From contig JBBQWZ010000015.1 of the NCBI GenBank assembly GCA_038210135.1, positions 1 through 64,000 on the forward strand: a stretch of 64,000 nt of DNA. Direction: 5' to 3'. The notes beneath the pieces were generated by a model. It was given only the letters and a program-made list of their open reading frames with translations. It did not search any database and had not been told where the DNA came from. The stretch is from JBBQWZ01 sp038210135. Its GTDB lineage: Bacteria > Acidobacteriota > Terriglobia > Bryobacterales > Bryobacteraceae. Position 1 is the stretch's first letter. Each line of letters starts with the position of its first letter. Shown here piece by piece: positions 53,677 to 62,304 of this stretch. The translations under genes and the position numbers were made by a program.

Positions 53677-56600
53677 ATGAAGTTTCTTCTCACGTTTGTT
53701 CTGCTCACCGCAACGGCATTCTCACAGGAATTCCGCGGAACATTGAGCGGTATTGTCACGGACCAGGCGGGCGCCCTGATTCCCGGGGCAAGCATCGTCG
53801 CTACGCAAACCGCGACGGGAACCAAATCGCAGACGGTATCCGATTCGACGGGGCAATATACGATTCCGTTCGTGTTGCCGGGCGATTATGACATCGCGGT
53901 GAAGATGCCGGGTTTCAAGGCAACGGTACGCAAGAACATTCACGTGGGATCGGGCGACCACCCGGTGGTGGATGTCCAGCTGAACGTCGGCGACACGTCG
54001 CAATCGATCGAAGTGACGGCGGACGTATCGTTGATCAATTCTGAAAACGCATCCGTCGGCGGCGAGATCTCGACGAAAGAAGTGGAGAATTTGCCGCTGA
54101 ACGGCCGCACTCCGCTGGTGCTGGCATCGCTCTCGATCGGCGTTCTCGCCACCGGACAGCCTTCGCTGATCCATCCCTTCGACAGCGGCGCGGCGGCGGG
54201 CTGGAGTATCGGCGGATCGCCTTCGCAGTCCAACGAAATTTTTGTGGATGGCTCGCCTGACGCCACCTGGGACGGCCGCCTGGCATACAGCCCGCCCACC
54301 GATGCGGTGCAGGAAGTTCGCGTGAAGGCCTTCGATTCGGACGCCGCATTCGGCCATACGGGCGGCGGCACGTTGAACCAGGTGCTAAAGGCGGGCACGA
54401 ATCAGATTCACGGATCGGCGTGGGAATTCAATCAGCCGAACACGCTGATCGCGAATAATTTCTTCAACAACAAAGCCGGCCTCGGCAATCCGGTAACGCA
54501 TTACAACCAGTACGGCTTGACGGCGGGCGGGCCGATTTTCGTTCCTAAGTTATTTGACGGCCGCAATCGCCTGTTTTGGTTTACGGCTTGGGAGGGCTTG
54601 CGCGATAGCCAGCCGAATACGACGTTTCTGAGCGTGGCGACCGATGCCCAACGCCGCGGCCAGTTTTCGGACTTGCTAAAGCTGGGCTCACAGTATCAGC
54701 TCTACAATCCGTTCACGGCGACTCTGAACGGCACCGTCGTTACGCGTCAGCCGTATAACGGAAACATCATTCCTTCCTCGCAATTCAGCCCCATTGCGGC
54801 AGCCTACCTGAAGTACATGCCGCTGCCGAACCTCGCTGGCACCGCCGGCGGACTGAACAATTACGGCAGCACCGCCTCGACGCCCGATACCTATGACAAC
54901 CAGTTGGGGCGGGTGGATTTCAATGCGACCGATCGCGACCGGATGTTCTTCAACGTTCGCCACACGGATTACCGCCAGACCAAGAACAACTATTTCGGCA
55001 ACATCGCGACCGGCTCGATTCTGACGCGCGCAAATTGGGGCCTGAGCTTCGACAACGTGTACACGATCAATCCGACCAACGTCGTCGATGTGCGCCTGAA
55101 CTTCACGCGGATGGCCGAGGCGCATCCTTCCCCGAGCGCGGGCTTCGATGCCACGGCGGCTGGTTTTCCGGCATATATCGCGGGGAGTTCGCAATATCCT
55201 CAACTGCCGAATATCGGGTTCGCCACGAACACCGCGTTCACGACCATGGGCAGCAACGCGGCGGATCAATTGCCTTCGCAGTCGCTGCAATTGTTCGCCA
55301 CCTGGGTGACGATCAAAGGCAATCACACTCTCAAGGCGGGTGTGGACGTCCGTCAATACAACCTGAACACGATCAGCTACGCGAATTCGGCGGGCGCATT
55401 TTCATTCAACGCCAATAGTTGGGTGCGCGCTACGAGCAGTGCGTCGACCGCTGTCGTGCAGGGCCAGGACTTCGCGGAATTTCTGCTCGGCTTGCCGACG
55501 AGCGGATCGTACGACCTCAATACGTCGGCTGCTTACTACCAGAAATACGCAGCGGTTTTTGTGCAGGACGACTGGCGGATCCGACGCAACCTGACGATCA
55601 ACCTGGGCGCGCGATTCGATTACGATGCTCCCTATCACGAGAAATACGATCGGACAGTAAACGGCTTCGACCAGTCCACGGCAAACCCGCTGTCCGCGGC
55701 TGCGATCGCGGCATACAATGCCAAACCGATCGCGCAGATTCCAGTCGGAGCTTTCCAGGTTCCGGGCGGACTGACGTTCTCGAAAGACGGTTCGGTGTAC
55801 CAGCAGAATTCGCACATCATCAGCCCGCGCGTGGGTTTCGCGTGGACGCCAGCGAAACTGAAAGGCAACACCGTCATTCGCGGTGGATTCGCGATGTTCG
55901 TGCAACCGATCGTGATCAGCCAGATGGCGATCACCGGGGCGTATTCGACGAAACCGATTCTGCAGCAGTATGGATTCAGCCAGACCACCGCGCTGGTTCA
56001 GCCGAGCAACTTCCTGAGCCCGAGCGCGACGCTGAGCAATCCGTTCCCGGCTGGCATCAAGGCACCGGCAGGCGATTCCGCGGGGCTTGCGACGTTCGCA
56101 GGGCAGACGGTGCAGTTCATTCAGCCGCAGGATCGCGATCCGTATTCCTTGCGCTGGAATTTCGGGTTTCAGCATACGTTTACAGCGAGCACGATCCTCG
56201 AGGTCGTCTATATGGGCAACCACGGCGTCCATCTGCCGATCTTCGTGACGCAGGAAAACGGGATTCCGCGTCCATATCTGAGCACACAAGCGACGCGCGA
56301 TCAGGCGGTGATCACGGCGCTGACGGCGAGCGTCTCGAATCCATTCTCCGGCCTCGCGACATCACAGAATTCGACGTCGGCCACGGTCTCTCAGCTGCTG
56401 GCTCGCTTCCCGCAATTCCCGGTGGGAACGGGCAGCGGCAGCAGTGGCGTGATCCTGTTGAACAATCCGGCGGGCAGCTCGTATTTCCAGAGCGTCAACG
56501 TCCGCCTGCAGAAACGTTTCTCCGGCGGGCTGACGTTTATCGGCAACTATATTCGGTCGAATTTGATTGAACGGATGACCTGGTTAAACGATACGGATCT

Positions 56601-57174
56601 CACTCCAGAGAAGCGGATTTCGCCGTTCGACCACCCCAACCGCTTCGTATTTGCGACTACCTATGAGCTGCCGTTCGGCCGCGGCAAGCATTTCAGCACG
56701 TCGTCCCGTTTGGTTGACATCGCCATCGGCGGATGGGGCATCAACAGCATCTATACGTATCAGACGGGCGCGCCGATTTCGTGGGTGAACGGCAGCACGA
56801 ACAGCCCAGGCGACTACGTTTACTATGGGGGCGACCTGGCGCTAAACAATCGGAACACGAATAGCGGCGCGTTCAATACGGCGCCGTTCGCGACGAAGGC
56901 CGCGGACCAATTCCAGTTCCACATCCGGACCTTCTCGACTACGTTCCCCAACCTGCGACAGGACGGCATTAACGAATGGAGCCCGTCGGTCACGAAGCGG
57001 GTTGCGATCCGCGAGAAGATGGCGCTGCAGCTTCGCTGTGAAGCGTATAACGTCCTGAATCACCCTGTATTCGCGGCTCCGAACACGACGGCGACGAACG
57101 CGGCGTTCGGCACGATTACGGCGCAGGCGAATCGTACCCGCACGATCCAGATCGGCGCCAGGTTCATTTTCTGA
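53677..57174 (+). CDS. TonB-dependent receptor with carboxypeptidase-like N-terminal domain
   Basis: 1165 residues. Signal peptide through 'TATAFSQ'. Residues 20-110 are a carboxypeptidase regulatory-like domain ('FRGTLSGIVTDQAGALIPGASIVATQTATGTKSQTVSDSTGQYTIPFVLPGDYDIAVKMPGFK'), then a plug ('LPLNGRTPLVLASLSIGV') and a long beta-barrel, ending in Phe ('IQIGARFIF'), the outer-membrane barrel signature. It belongs to the Oar-like receptors expanded in Acidobacteria, which are thought to import oligosaccharides or other large substrates. No adjacent SusD-like or hydrolase gene reveals the substrate. Confidence 0.92.
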   Translation: MKFLLTFVLLTATAFSQEFRGTLSGIVTDQAGALIPGASIVATQTATGTKSQTVSDSTGQYTIPFVLPGDYDIAVKMPGFKATVRKNIHVGSGDHPVVDVQLNVGDTSQSIEVTADVSLINSENASVGGEISTKEVENLPLNGRTPLVLASLSIGVLATGQPSLIHPFDSGAAAGWSIGGSPSQSNEIFVDGSPDATWDGRLAYSPPTDAVQEVRVKAFDSDAAFGHTGGGTLNQVLKAGTNQIHGSAWEFNQPNTLIANNFFNNKAGLGNPVTHYNQYGLTAGGPIFVPKLFDGRNRLFWFTAWEGLRDSQPNTTFLSVATDAQRRGQFSDLLKLGSQYQLYNPFTATLNGTVVTRQPYNGNIIPSSQFSPIAAAYLKYMPLPNLAGTAGGLNNYGSTASTPDTYDNQLGRVDFNATDRDRMFFNVRHTDYRQTKNNYFGNIATGSILTRANWGLSFDNVYTINPTNVVDVRLNFTRMAEAHPSPSAGFDATAAGFPAYIAGSSQYPQLPNIGFATNTAFTTMGSNAADQLPSQSLQLFATWVTIKGNHTLKAGVDVRQYNLNTISYANSAGAFSFNANSWVRATSSASTAVVQGQDFAEFLLGLPTSGSYDLNTSAAYYQKYAAVFVQDDWRIRRNLTINLGARFDYDAPYHEKYDRTVNGFDQSTANPLSAAAIAAYNAKPIAQIPVGAFQVPGGLTFSKDGSVYQQNSHIISPRVGFAWTPAKLKGNTVIRGGFAMFVQPIVISQMAITGAYSTKPILQQYGFSQTTALVQPSNFLSPSATLSNPFPAGIKAPAGDSAGLATFAGQTVQFIQPQDRDPYSLRWNFGFQHTFTASTILEVVYMGNHGVHLPIFVTQENGIPRPYLSTQATRDQAVITALTASVSNPFSGLATSQNSTSATVSQLLARFPQFPVGTGSGSSGVILLNNPAGSSYFQSVNVRLQKRFSGGLTFIGNYIRSNLIERMTWLNDTDLTPEKRISPFDHPNRFVFATTYELPFGRGKHFSTSSRLVDIAIGGWGINSIYTYQTGAPISWVNGSTNSPGDYVYYGGDLALNNRNTNSGAFNTAPFATKAADQFQFHIRTFSTTFPNLRQDGINEWSPSVTKRVAIREKMALQLRCEAYNVLNHPVFAAPNTTATNAAFGTITAQANRTRTIQIGARFIF

Positions 57175-57331
57175 TGGCCGAGTTGATGGCTCTTTGCATC
57201 GCCACGTCGCGGCCATGACGGACTCAAGAAATACGAGCGTCGAAATGGATACGGCTGGTACGGCGACCGGCCCGCACAGCTGCTGAGCCGCGAGTATCCC
57301 GCGTGGGTCGCCGCGCAATCACGCCGCTAAT

Positions 57332-58459
57332 TTATTTCGCTCGCAACGCCGCGTCCAGATCCTCCATCAGGTCGTCTGGATGCTCGAGGCCGACGGACAA
57401 GCGCAACAGGTTCTGGGGCGTCTTCGAGGTCGGACCTTCGACCGACGCACGATGCTCGATCAAGCTGTGGGTGCCGCCCAGGCTGGTTGCGCGGATGAAT
57501 ACGCGGACGCTGGCGGCCACCTTGACCGCTTCGGCGCGACCGCCCTTGACGAGGATCGACAGCATGCCGCCGAAGCCGCCGTGCATCTGGCGTGCAGCGG
57601 CGGCGTGGCCGGGATGTTCCGCAAGACCGGGGTAATAAACCTTTTCGATCAGCGGATGCGCCTGCAGATAATCCGCGAGAATGCGCGCGTGCTCCGAGTG
57701 TGCACGTACGCGGTAGGCGAGGGTATCGACGCCGCGCAGCGCGAGCCAGCAGTCGAACGGCGAGGGAACCGCGCCGCCATATTTCTGCGATTTACTGACA
57801 CGCTCGAACAGGTAGCTGTCGTGCTTGGTCACCAGAATTCCGCCGACGACGTCGCTGTGACCTCCGATGTACTTGGTGGTCGAGTGCATGACGAGATCGA
57901 CGCCGTGATCGAGCGGGCGCTGAAGCACAGGACTGGCGAAGGTTCCATCGCAAAGGCTGATAGCCTTCGCTTCGCGCGCGATCGCGGATACGGCGGCCAG
58001 GTCGGTGATCTTAAGCAATGGATTCGACGGCGACTCCATCCACACGAGACGCGTCGTAGGCCGGATCGCGGCGCGGACGGCGTCGAGGTTGGTCATATCC
58101 ACGTAATCGATAACAAGTCCGGCGTGTGCGAAGACGTCGCCGATGACTTTGCGGAGGGCCCAATACGCGTCGTCCGGAACGATGACGTGATCGCCGGGCT
58201 GCAAGCCTTGCAGAACGGCAGTCGCCACGGCAAGGCCGGATGCAAAGGCCAGTCCTTCCTTTCCGCCTTCGAGCACGGCGAGACAAGTTTCGAGCGCCTT
58301 GCGGTTGGGGTTGTTATCGCGCGAGTAACTGAAGCCGCTGGTGTACTCGCCATCGGGATCGCGCTCGAAGGTGCTCGACAGATGGATCGGCTGCGCGACA
58401 GCTTTCGTCAGCGGGTCGACGTGGCGGCCGCTATGAATCGCCAGAGTTTCGAATTTCAC
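57332..58459 (-). CDS. Cys/Met-metabolism PLP enzyme (cystathionine gamma-synthase-like)
   Basis: 375 residues from a GTG at 58459; the longer in-frame extension covers the oxyR gene on the other strand and is not coding. The PLP lysine is in 'MHSTTKYIGGHSDVVGG', with 'DGTFASPVLQRP' and 'FASGLAVATAVLQGL' before it and 'VRVFIRATSLGGTHSLIEHRA' near the C-terminus. This family holds cystathionine gamma-synthase, gamma-lyase and related enzymes; sequence features by eye slightly favour the synthase. It acts in the cytoplasm on cysteine/homoserine esters. It diverges from oxyR across 150 bp, so redox control is plausible. Confidence 0.88.
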   Translation of the reverse strand: MKFETLAIHSGRHVDPLTKAVAQPIHLSSTFERDPDGEYTSGFSYSRDNNPNRKALETCLAVLEGGKEGLAFASGLAVATAVLQGLQPGDHVIVPDDAYWALRKVIGDVFAHAGLVIDYVDMTNLDAVRAAIRPTTRLVWMESPSNPLLKITDLAAVSAIAREAKAISLCDGTFASPVLQRPLDHGVDLVMHSTTKYIGGHSDVVGGILVTKHDSYLFERVSKSQKYGGAVPSPFDCWLALRGVDTLAYRVRAHSEHARILADYLQAHPLIEKVYYPGLAEHPGHAAAARQMHGGFGGMLSILVKGGRAEAVKVAASVRVFIRATSLGGTHSLIEHRASVEGPTSKTPQNLLRLSVGLEHPDDLMEDLDAALRAK

Positions 58460-58609
58460 GGGGTCAGTGTAGCAACTGCGAAGGCCCCCGCCCCAGGCGA
58501 CGGGACGAACCGCCCATCCGCGGCGAACGGAAACGGGTCGCGCGTCGGGCTCGCCGACGGTCTGAATCCGCACCGCGATAAGAGGGAAACCGCTACAGTC
58601 AAAGTACAG

Positions 58610-59533
58610 ATGGAACTCCATCAGCTCCGCTATTTCCTGGCCGTCGCGCGCGCCGGGAGCTTCGTCCGCGCTGCCGAGGAAGAGGGTGTGGCCCAGCCTT
58701 CGCTCTCGCAACAGATCAAGAAACTCGAAACGGAATTGGGCGTTCCGCTGCTCGACCGGCTTGGGCGCTCCGTCCGCCTGACTCGTTACGGCGAGGCTTT
58801 GCGACCTGAAGCGGAAGCCATCTTGCGCCAGATGCGCATTGCGCGCAAGACGCTCGATTCGCTGCAGGCCGAGGATCAAGGCGTACTCGTCGCGGGAGTG
58901 ATCCCGACAATCCTGCCGTACTCGATGATCGACGTGTTCGCGCGCTACCGCGCGCTCTATCCGAAGGTTGACCTCGACATCCGCGAGTTGACGACGGAGC
59001 GGATCGTGGACGGCCTGCGTGCCGGCGACCTGGATGTGGCGATCGTGGCGCTGCCGATCCGGCACAGCGAGATCGTGTGCAGTGAATTGTTTCGCGAGCC
59101 CCTGGTCGCCGCGATTCCGCCCACTCATCCATTGGCGAAAGAGAAGATTATCGACCTATCATGCCTCACCGAAGAGCGGATGCTCTTGCTGCGCGAAGGC
59201 CACTGCTTGCGCGACGAGGTGCTGACGACGTGCAGCCGCGCGAACGCGCAGTTCGTCAATACGTTCGAGAGCGACCATCTTTCGAGCATTTTCGCGATGG
59301 TGGCGGGCGGCTTCGGAATCAGTTTAGTGCCCGAGCTGGCGGCGCGGCGTGAGACCGGCTGCGTCATTCTTCCGATTCAGCCGAAGGCGTTCCGCCGGGT
59401 GGGGTATGCGCTGGCGGCGGGCCACTGCTCGCTGCCTGTCCAGAAACATTTTGTGAAGTTTCTGCGGAGTTGGCGGTGGCCGCTCGATGCGGGATCAAGT
59501 AACGGCAGGCGGCGCGGCGGGCGTTCCGCGTAG
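58610..59533 (+). CDS. oxyR: OxyR-like LysR regulator with conserved redox cysteines
   Basis: 307 residues from the ATG at 58610. N-terminal HTH: 'MELHQLRYFLAVARAGSFVRAAEEEGVAQPSLSQQIKKLE'. In the regulatory domain the peroxide-sensing block 'LLLREGHCLRDEVLTTC' places Cys199 and Cys208 nine residues apart, exactly the numbering and spacing of the E. coli OxyR pair, followed by 'GGFGISLVPELA'. It should form a reversible disulfide on H2O2 exposure and activate defence genes. It diverges from the cystathionine-synthase-like gene and overlaps the 3' end of the UvrC-like gene by 39 bp (convergent). Confidence 0.9.
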   Translation: MELHQLRYFLAVARAGSFVRAAEEEGVAQPSLSQQIKKLETELGVPLLDRLGRSVRLTRYGEALRPEAEAILRQMRIARKTLDSLQAEDQGVLVAGVIPTILPYSMIDVFARYRALYPKVDLDIRELTTERIVDGLRAGDLDVAIVALPIRHSEIVCSELFREPLVAAIPPTHPLAKEKIIDLSCLTEERMLLLREGHCLRDEVLTTCSRANAQFVNTFESDHLSSIFAMVAGGFGISLVPELAARRETGCVILPIQPKAFRRVGYALAAGHCSLPVQKHFVKFLRSWRWPLDAGSSNGRRRGGRSA

Positions 59534-60670
59534 GTCCTTGGCGACGCGCGCGATGGCGTTCACGAGCTTGCGGTACGGAATCTTTTCGAACCGATCGAAC
59601 GACAGCCATTCGCCGTCGCGCCAGCTGGCGTAATACCAACGAGCGAGCAGCGCGATGTGCTCTTCGCGATCTCCCTCTGGTTTCGGAAGGTCTTTGAGAA
59701 TCTCACGCACACGCGCATCCATGGAGGCGGGCAGACTGATCTGCCCATCACTCGCAACGGGAGCGAGCTCGAAGCGAACGGGCTTCAACCAACAGCCTTC
59801 GGCAAGGAAGCGCAGGTCCACGGCGCCGATGGCCGACCCGGGCGCGGTGTAGTCGAGGACCGGCGTGATGGCGACGCCGTACAGGCGGGTCAATTCGGTG
59901 CTGAGTTCGTCACGCAGTTTGAGGACCTGCTCCACGCGCTCGTGACGCTTGTGATGGCGGGCGGCGTCTTCAAATTCCATTTCGGCGCTGGCGCGCTCGC
60001 GCGACGCGCTGATCCCATCGAGCAGCGATGTGCCGCCGGTTCGCAGAAAGGCGGCCACGCGTGCGACTTCGGTCGCGTACTCGGCTGCACTGACGACTTG
60101 CTGGCAAGGTCTGGCGCAGAGATTCATCTCGCCATAAATACAACCAGGGTGTTCGGGCGCTGGTTCCAGATTCTCCTGGCAGCGCCGGATCTGAAACAGG
60201 TCGAGGAACTGCGCGTTGAATTCCTCGGCGGCAGCCCGAGTGCGAAAGGGACCGTAGTAAATTCCATTTCCGCCGCCAATCCGCGATGTCACGAGCGTGC
60301 GCGGAAAAGCGTTCGAAAGAGTCAGCTTGACGAACGACGCGGGGCGAATCTTGGCGATCTTCCGGTAGGATTCGGGAAAGTGTTCGAGCGCGAGTTCGTA
60401 GAGGGTCAGCGAGCCTTCGAGCTTGGAAGAGACGGGCCAGTATTCGATTCGCTCGGCGACGTCACGCAGGTTGAGCATGCGGCTGGGCTGGATTCGGGGA
60501 GCGAGCAGGCGGGCGACGCGACGGCGCAACAGGTCGGTGCGCGCGAGGTAGGGACGGCCTTGTTGGCCATCGACCGCGTGAGGCCAAATCAGAAAGACAG
60601 CTGGAATTTGAGGGAGATCTTGGTAGCGGTCGGGAGCGCAAAGGACGGGGGAGATCGACGAAAGCTTCAT
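59495..60670 (-). CDS. UvrC N-terminal-like protein with degenerate GIY-YIG site and UVR motif
   Basis: 391 residues. Residues 15-110 align with the GIY-YIG nuclease of UvrC, but the GIY motif reads 'AVF' ('LPQIPAVFLIW') and YIG reads 'YLA' ('RPYLARTDLLRRRVARLL'); the catalytic Arg remains and a Glu is plausible in 'KLEGSLTLYELALE'. Then come 'GIYYGPFRTRAAAEEFNAQFLDLFQIRRC' with the UvrC Cys cluster ('GCIYGEMNLCARPC'), and a UVR motif 'SAEMEFEDAARHHKRHERVEQVL'. There is no second nuclease (RNase H-like) or HhH domain, so this is Cho-like in layout. It may be inactive or a variant nuclease in nucleotide excision repair. Confidence 0.8.
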   Translation of the reverse strand: MKLSSISPVLCAPDRYQDLPQIPAVFLIWPHAVDGQQGRPYLARTDLLRRRVARLLAPRIQPSRMLNLRDVAERIEYWPVSSKLEGSLTLYELALEHFPESYRKIAKIRPASFVKLTLSNAFPRTLVTSRIGGGNGIYYGPFRTRAAAEEFNAQFLDLFQIRRCQENLEPAPEHPGCIYGEMNLCARPCQQVVSAAEYATEVARVAAFLRTGGTSLLDGISASRERASAEMEFEDAARHHKRHERVEQVLKLRDELSTELTRLYGVAITPVLDYTAPGSAIGAVDLRFLAEGCWLKPVRFELAPVASDGQISLPASMDARVREILKDLPKPEGDREEHIALLARWYYASWRDGEWLSFDRFEKIPYRKLVNAIARVAKDLRGTPAAPPAVT

Positions 60671-60767
60671 CGGAATCCGAGCGGAGGAAGGCCTGATGAG
60701 TCGGGGTCAAAACCCGGTCGTTCCTCTCCCTTACGGTCGGGGTTCAATCCAGGTTTGAAATTTCGTA

Positions 60768-60790
60768 AGCGCGGCCCTGCAGGCCGCGCT
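60768..60790. terminator. Hairpin AGCGCGGCC-CTGCA-GGCCGCGCT downstream of a small gene
   Basis: A perfect 9-bp stem (60768-60776 with 60782-60790) lies 13 bp after the minus-strand stop at 60804. The minus-strand tail 'ttacgaaattt' is T-poor, so termination strength is uncertain. Confidence 0.55.
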
Positions 60791-60803
60791 CATGAAAGAT
60801 GAG

Positions 60804-60947
60804 TTACTTCTTAGCTTCGGTAGCGGGCGCTGCCGGAGGGGCCGCGGCTTCGAGCTGCTTCTTGAAATCGCGCATTTTCGCGCGGTTGCGGATCTTCTTC
60901 TTGCGCAGGCGGTGATGACGCGAGGAGTCGCCTCTGAGTGCTGACAT
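60804..60947 (-). CDS. 47-residue basic protein
   Basis: A short gene not covered by usual length cut-offs. From the ATG at 60947 it encodes 47 residues: a basic helix-prone N-terminal half ('GDSSRHHRLRKKKIRNRAK') and an Ala/Pro-rich C-terminus ending 'EAKK'. AGGAGCC is placed correctly before the ATG, and codon use matches the neighbours. Its charge suggests binding to RNA, ribosomes or DNA, and its layout recalls small ribosome-associated proteins, but no family is assigned. Own leader of about 200 bp; followed by a hairpin. Confidence 0.7.
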   Translation of the reverse strand: MSALRGDSSRHHRLRKKKIRNRAKMRDFKKQLEAAAPPAAPATEAKK

Positions 60948-61155
60948 GTTGTGGCTCCTGAAATAAATTGCTAAGAAAAACGCTATTCAGGAAGCCGGTC
61001 TTAGTCTAGCGGCCTGAAAGAGCTAGGCCGGGTGGGGCGCTGCTCTTTTAATAGAATACGCTATTCCTTCGGTCGCTGCTATGAACTGTGCGCGATACCG
61101 ACTTCGGCAAAAGAAACAGGGCGTTCCAGTGCTGGTTCTTAATCGCTCCAGGAAC

Positions 61156-62181
61156 TTAGCGCGACGTGCTACTGGCTTTGACGTAAGACGGCTTCACCGC
61201 GCTACCTGTCCGGCATTCGGTGGCGTAAGCCGCGTAGGAATCCGCATTGTGGAGACGCTTGTCCGCGTTGAGCGCGGCGATGGTCGAATCCGTAAACCAG
61301 CCGCGCCCGTTGTCAACGATTCCGCTGCCGCCGGGAAATCCGACGAAGTGCGCCATCTCGTGGAGCATGATGAAGGCGCAGAATTCGCTATCGGTCAGCG
61401 CGAAGAATGCACGGCGTCCCAGGTAGATACGCCCTTCGTCGAGCTTCAGCTTCTCGTTGATTTCGCCTTGATGGAAAAAACCGTTGGTGAAGGTGAACGC
61501 GATGCGCGGATCGCCGGTCGGATCCATTTCGAACGCGCCCGCGCCGAGAGCCCCGGGCATCACCAGCACGGTCGAGTACATATTGAAGACCTTGACGATA
61601 TTCTGAATCGTAGAGTCGCGATCCGGGCCACCGGGCCGATCGAGGGCGAAATGGCGGTTCAGGCGATCGTTCGCGGCCGCCTGGCCGAAATCGAGACCAC
61701 CCACCGGCGTAAGGGCCGTCAGCGCGCTCACGGTGGCGGTCCGCACCGCGGTGCGGACCAAATCCAGGTGCGAGGTCATTTTCGTTTTGATAGCGGCCTG
61801 TTCCGCGGGATCGACGGGCAAGTTCGAAAACAGAATCTGATTGATTCGCTGAATAGTCTGCTTGTCCGGCTCGACGAGTCCGTCGGTGCCTGAAAATCCG
61901 AATTGCTTGAACTGAAAATCGGTGATCGCCTTGTTCGTCTTGGATCCGCAAATGCCGTCCACCTTCAACTTGACGACGGGACCGCCACGGAAGGGATCAA
62001 TCTTATTCAACGAATCCTGAATCGTGCGGACATCGCCATCCTGGTTCCGCGCTTTGAAGCCGGAGCCGACGGGCAGAACGATCGAAACCAAGGTGTCGCT
62101 CGACGGGATCGTGCTCGCGACAGAGACGCTGGCCCCGCTGCGGCATACGCCGTCAAGATCCATGGATAACAGTCGAATCAT
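61156..62181 (-). CDS. Peptidoglycan-binding/aspzincin-like metallopeptidase
   Basis: 341 residues from the ATG at 62181, which has GGAGGAAAA just upstream; ten more in-frame codons exist but precede that site. No signal peptide is seen. Residues 45-115 are a PG_binding_1-type helical domain ('DVRTIQDSLNKIDPF', 'VDGICGSKTNKAITDFQFKQFG'). The C-terminal half contains the zinc site HEMAH (274-278) and, 34 residues on, 'HNADSYAAYATEC', which fits the Asp third-ligand motif of deuterolysin/M35-type aspzincins. It may cut peptides in or near the cell wall. Export route is unclear. Confidence 0.75.
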   Translation of the reverse strand: MIRLLSMDLDGVCRSGASVSVASTIPSSDTLVSIVLPVGSGFKARNQDGDVRTIQDSLNKIDPFRGGPVVKLKVDGICGSKTNKAITDFQFKQFGFSGTDGLVEPDKQTIQRINQILFSNLPVDPAEQAAIKTKMTSHLDLVRTAVRTATVSALTALTPVGGLDFGQAAANDRLNRHFALDRPGGPDRDSTIQNIVKVFNMYSTVLVMPGALGAGAFEMDPTGDPRIAFTFTNGFFHQGEINEKLKLDEGRIYLGRRAFFALTDSEFCAFIMLHEMAHFVGFPGGSGIVDNGRGWFTDSTIAALNADKRLHNADSYAAYATECRTGSAVKPSYVKASSTSR

Positions 62182-62304
62182 TTGATTTTCCTCCGGGCGA
62201 CCTCTGCTCAATTGGATACGCGCAAGTGAGCGCGAACCCGTATCAAGAGTTCATGAAACATGAGGAGCGCGGCGAGCGTGTCCGCGTTTCGCGTGATTGC
62301 GATT

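Noticed and set aside
53462..53680. 72-codon plus-strand frame before the TonB receptor
   Set aside because: Composition is Arg/Pro-rich without domain pattern and it overlaps the receptor start; more likely leader RNA.
57380..58609. N-terminal extension of the OxyR gene through the cystathionine-synthase locus
   Set aside because: The region is the antisense of a clear PLP enzyme; the HTH start at 58610 matches LysR proteins.
61050..61065. AATAG-AATACG-CTATT dyad as a regulator site
   Set aside because: Arms of five bases only; too short to separate from chance.
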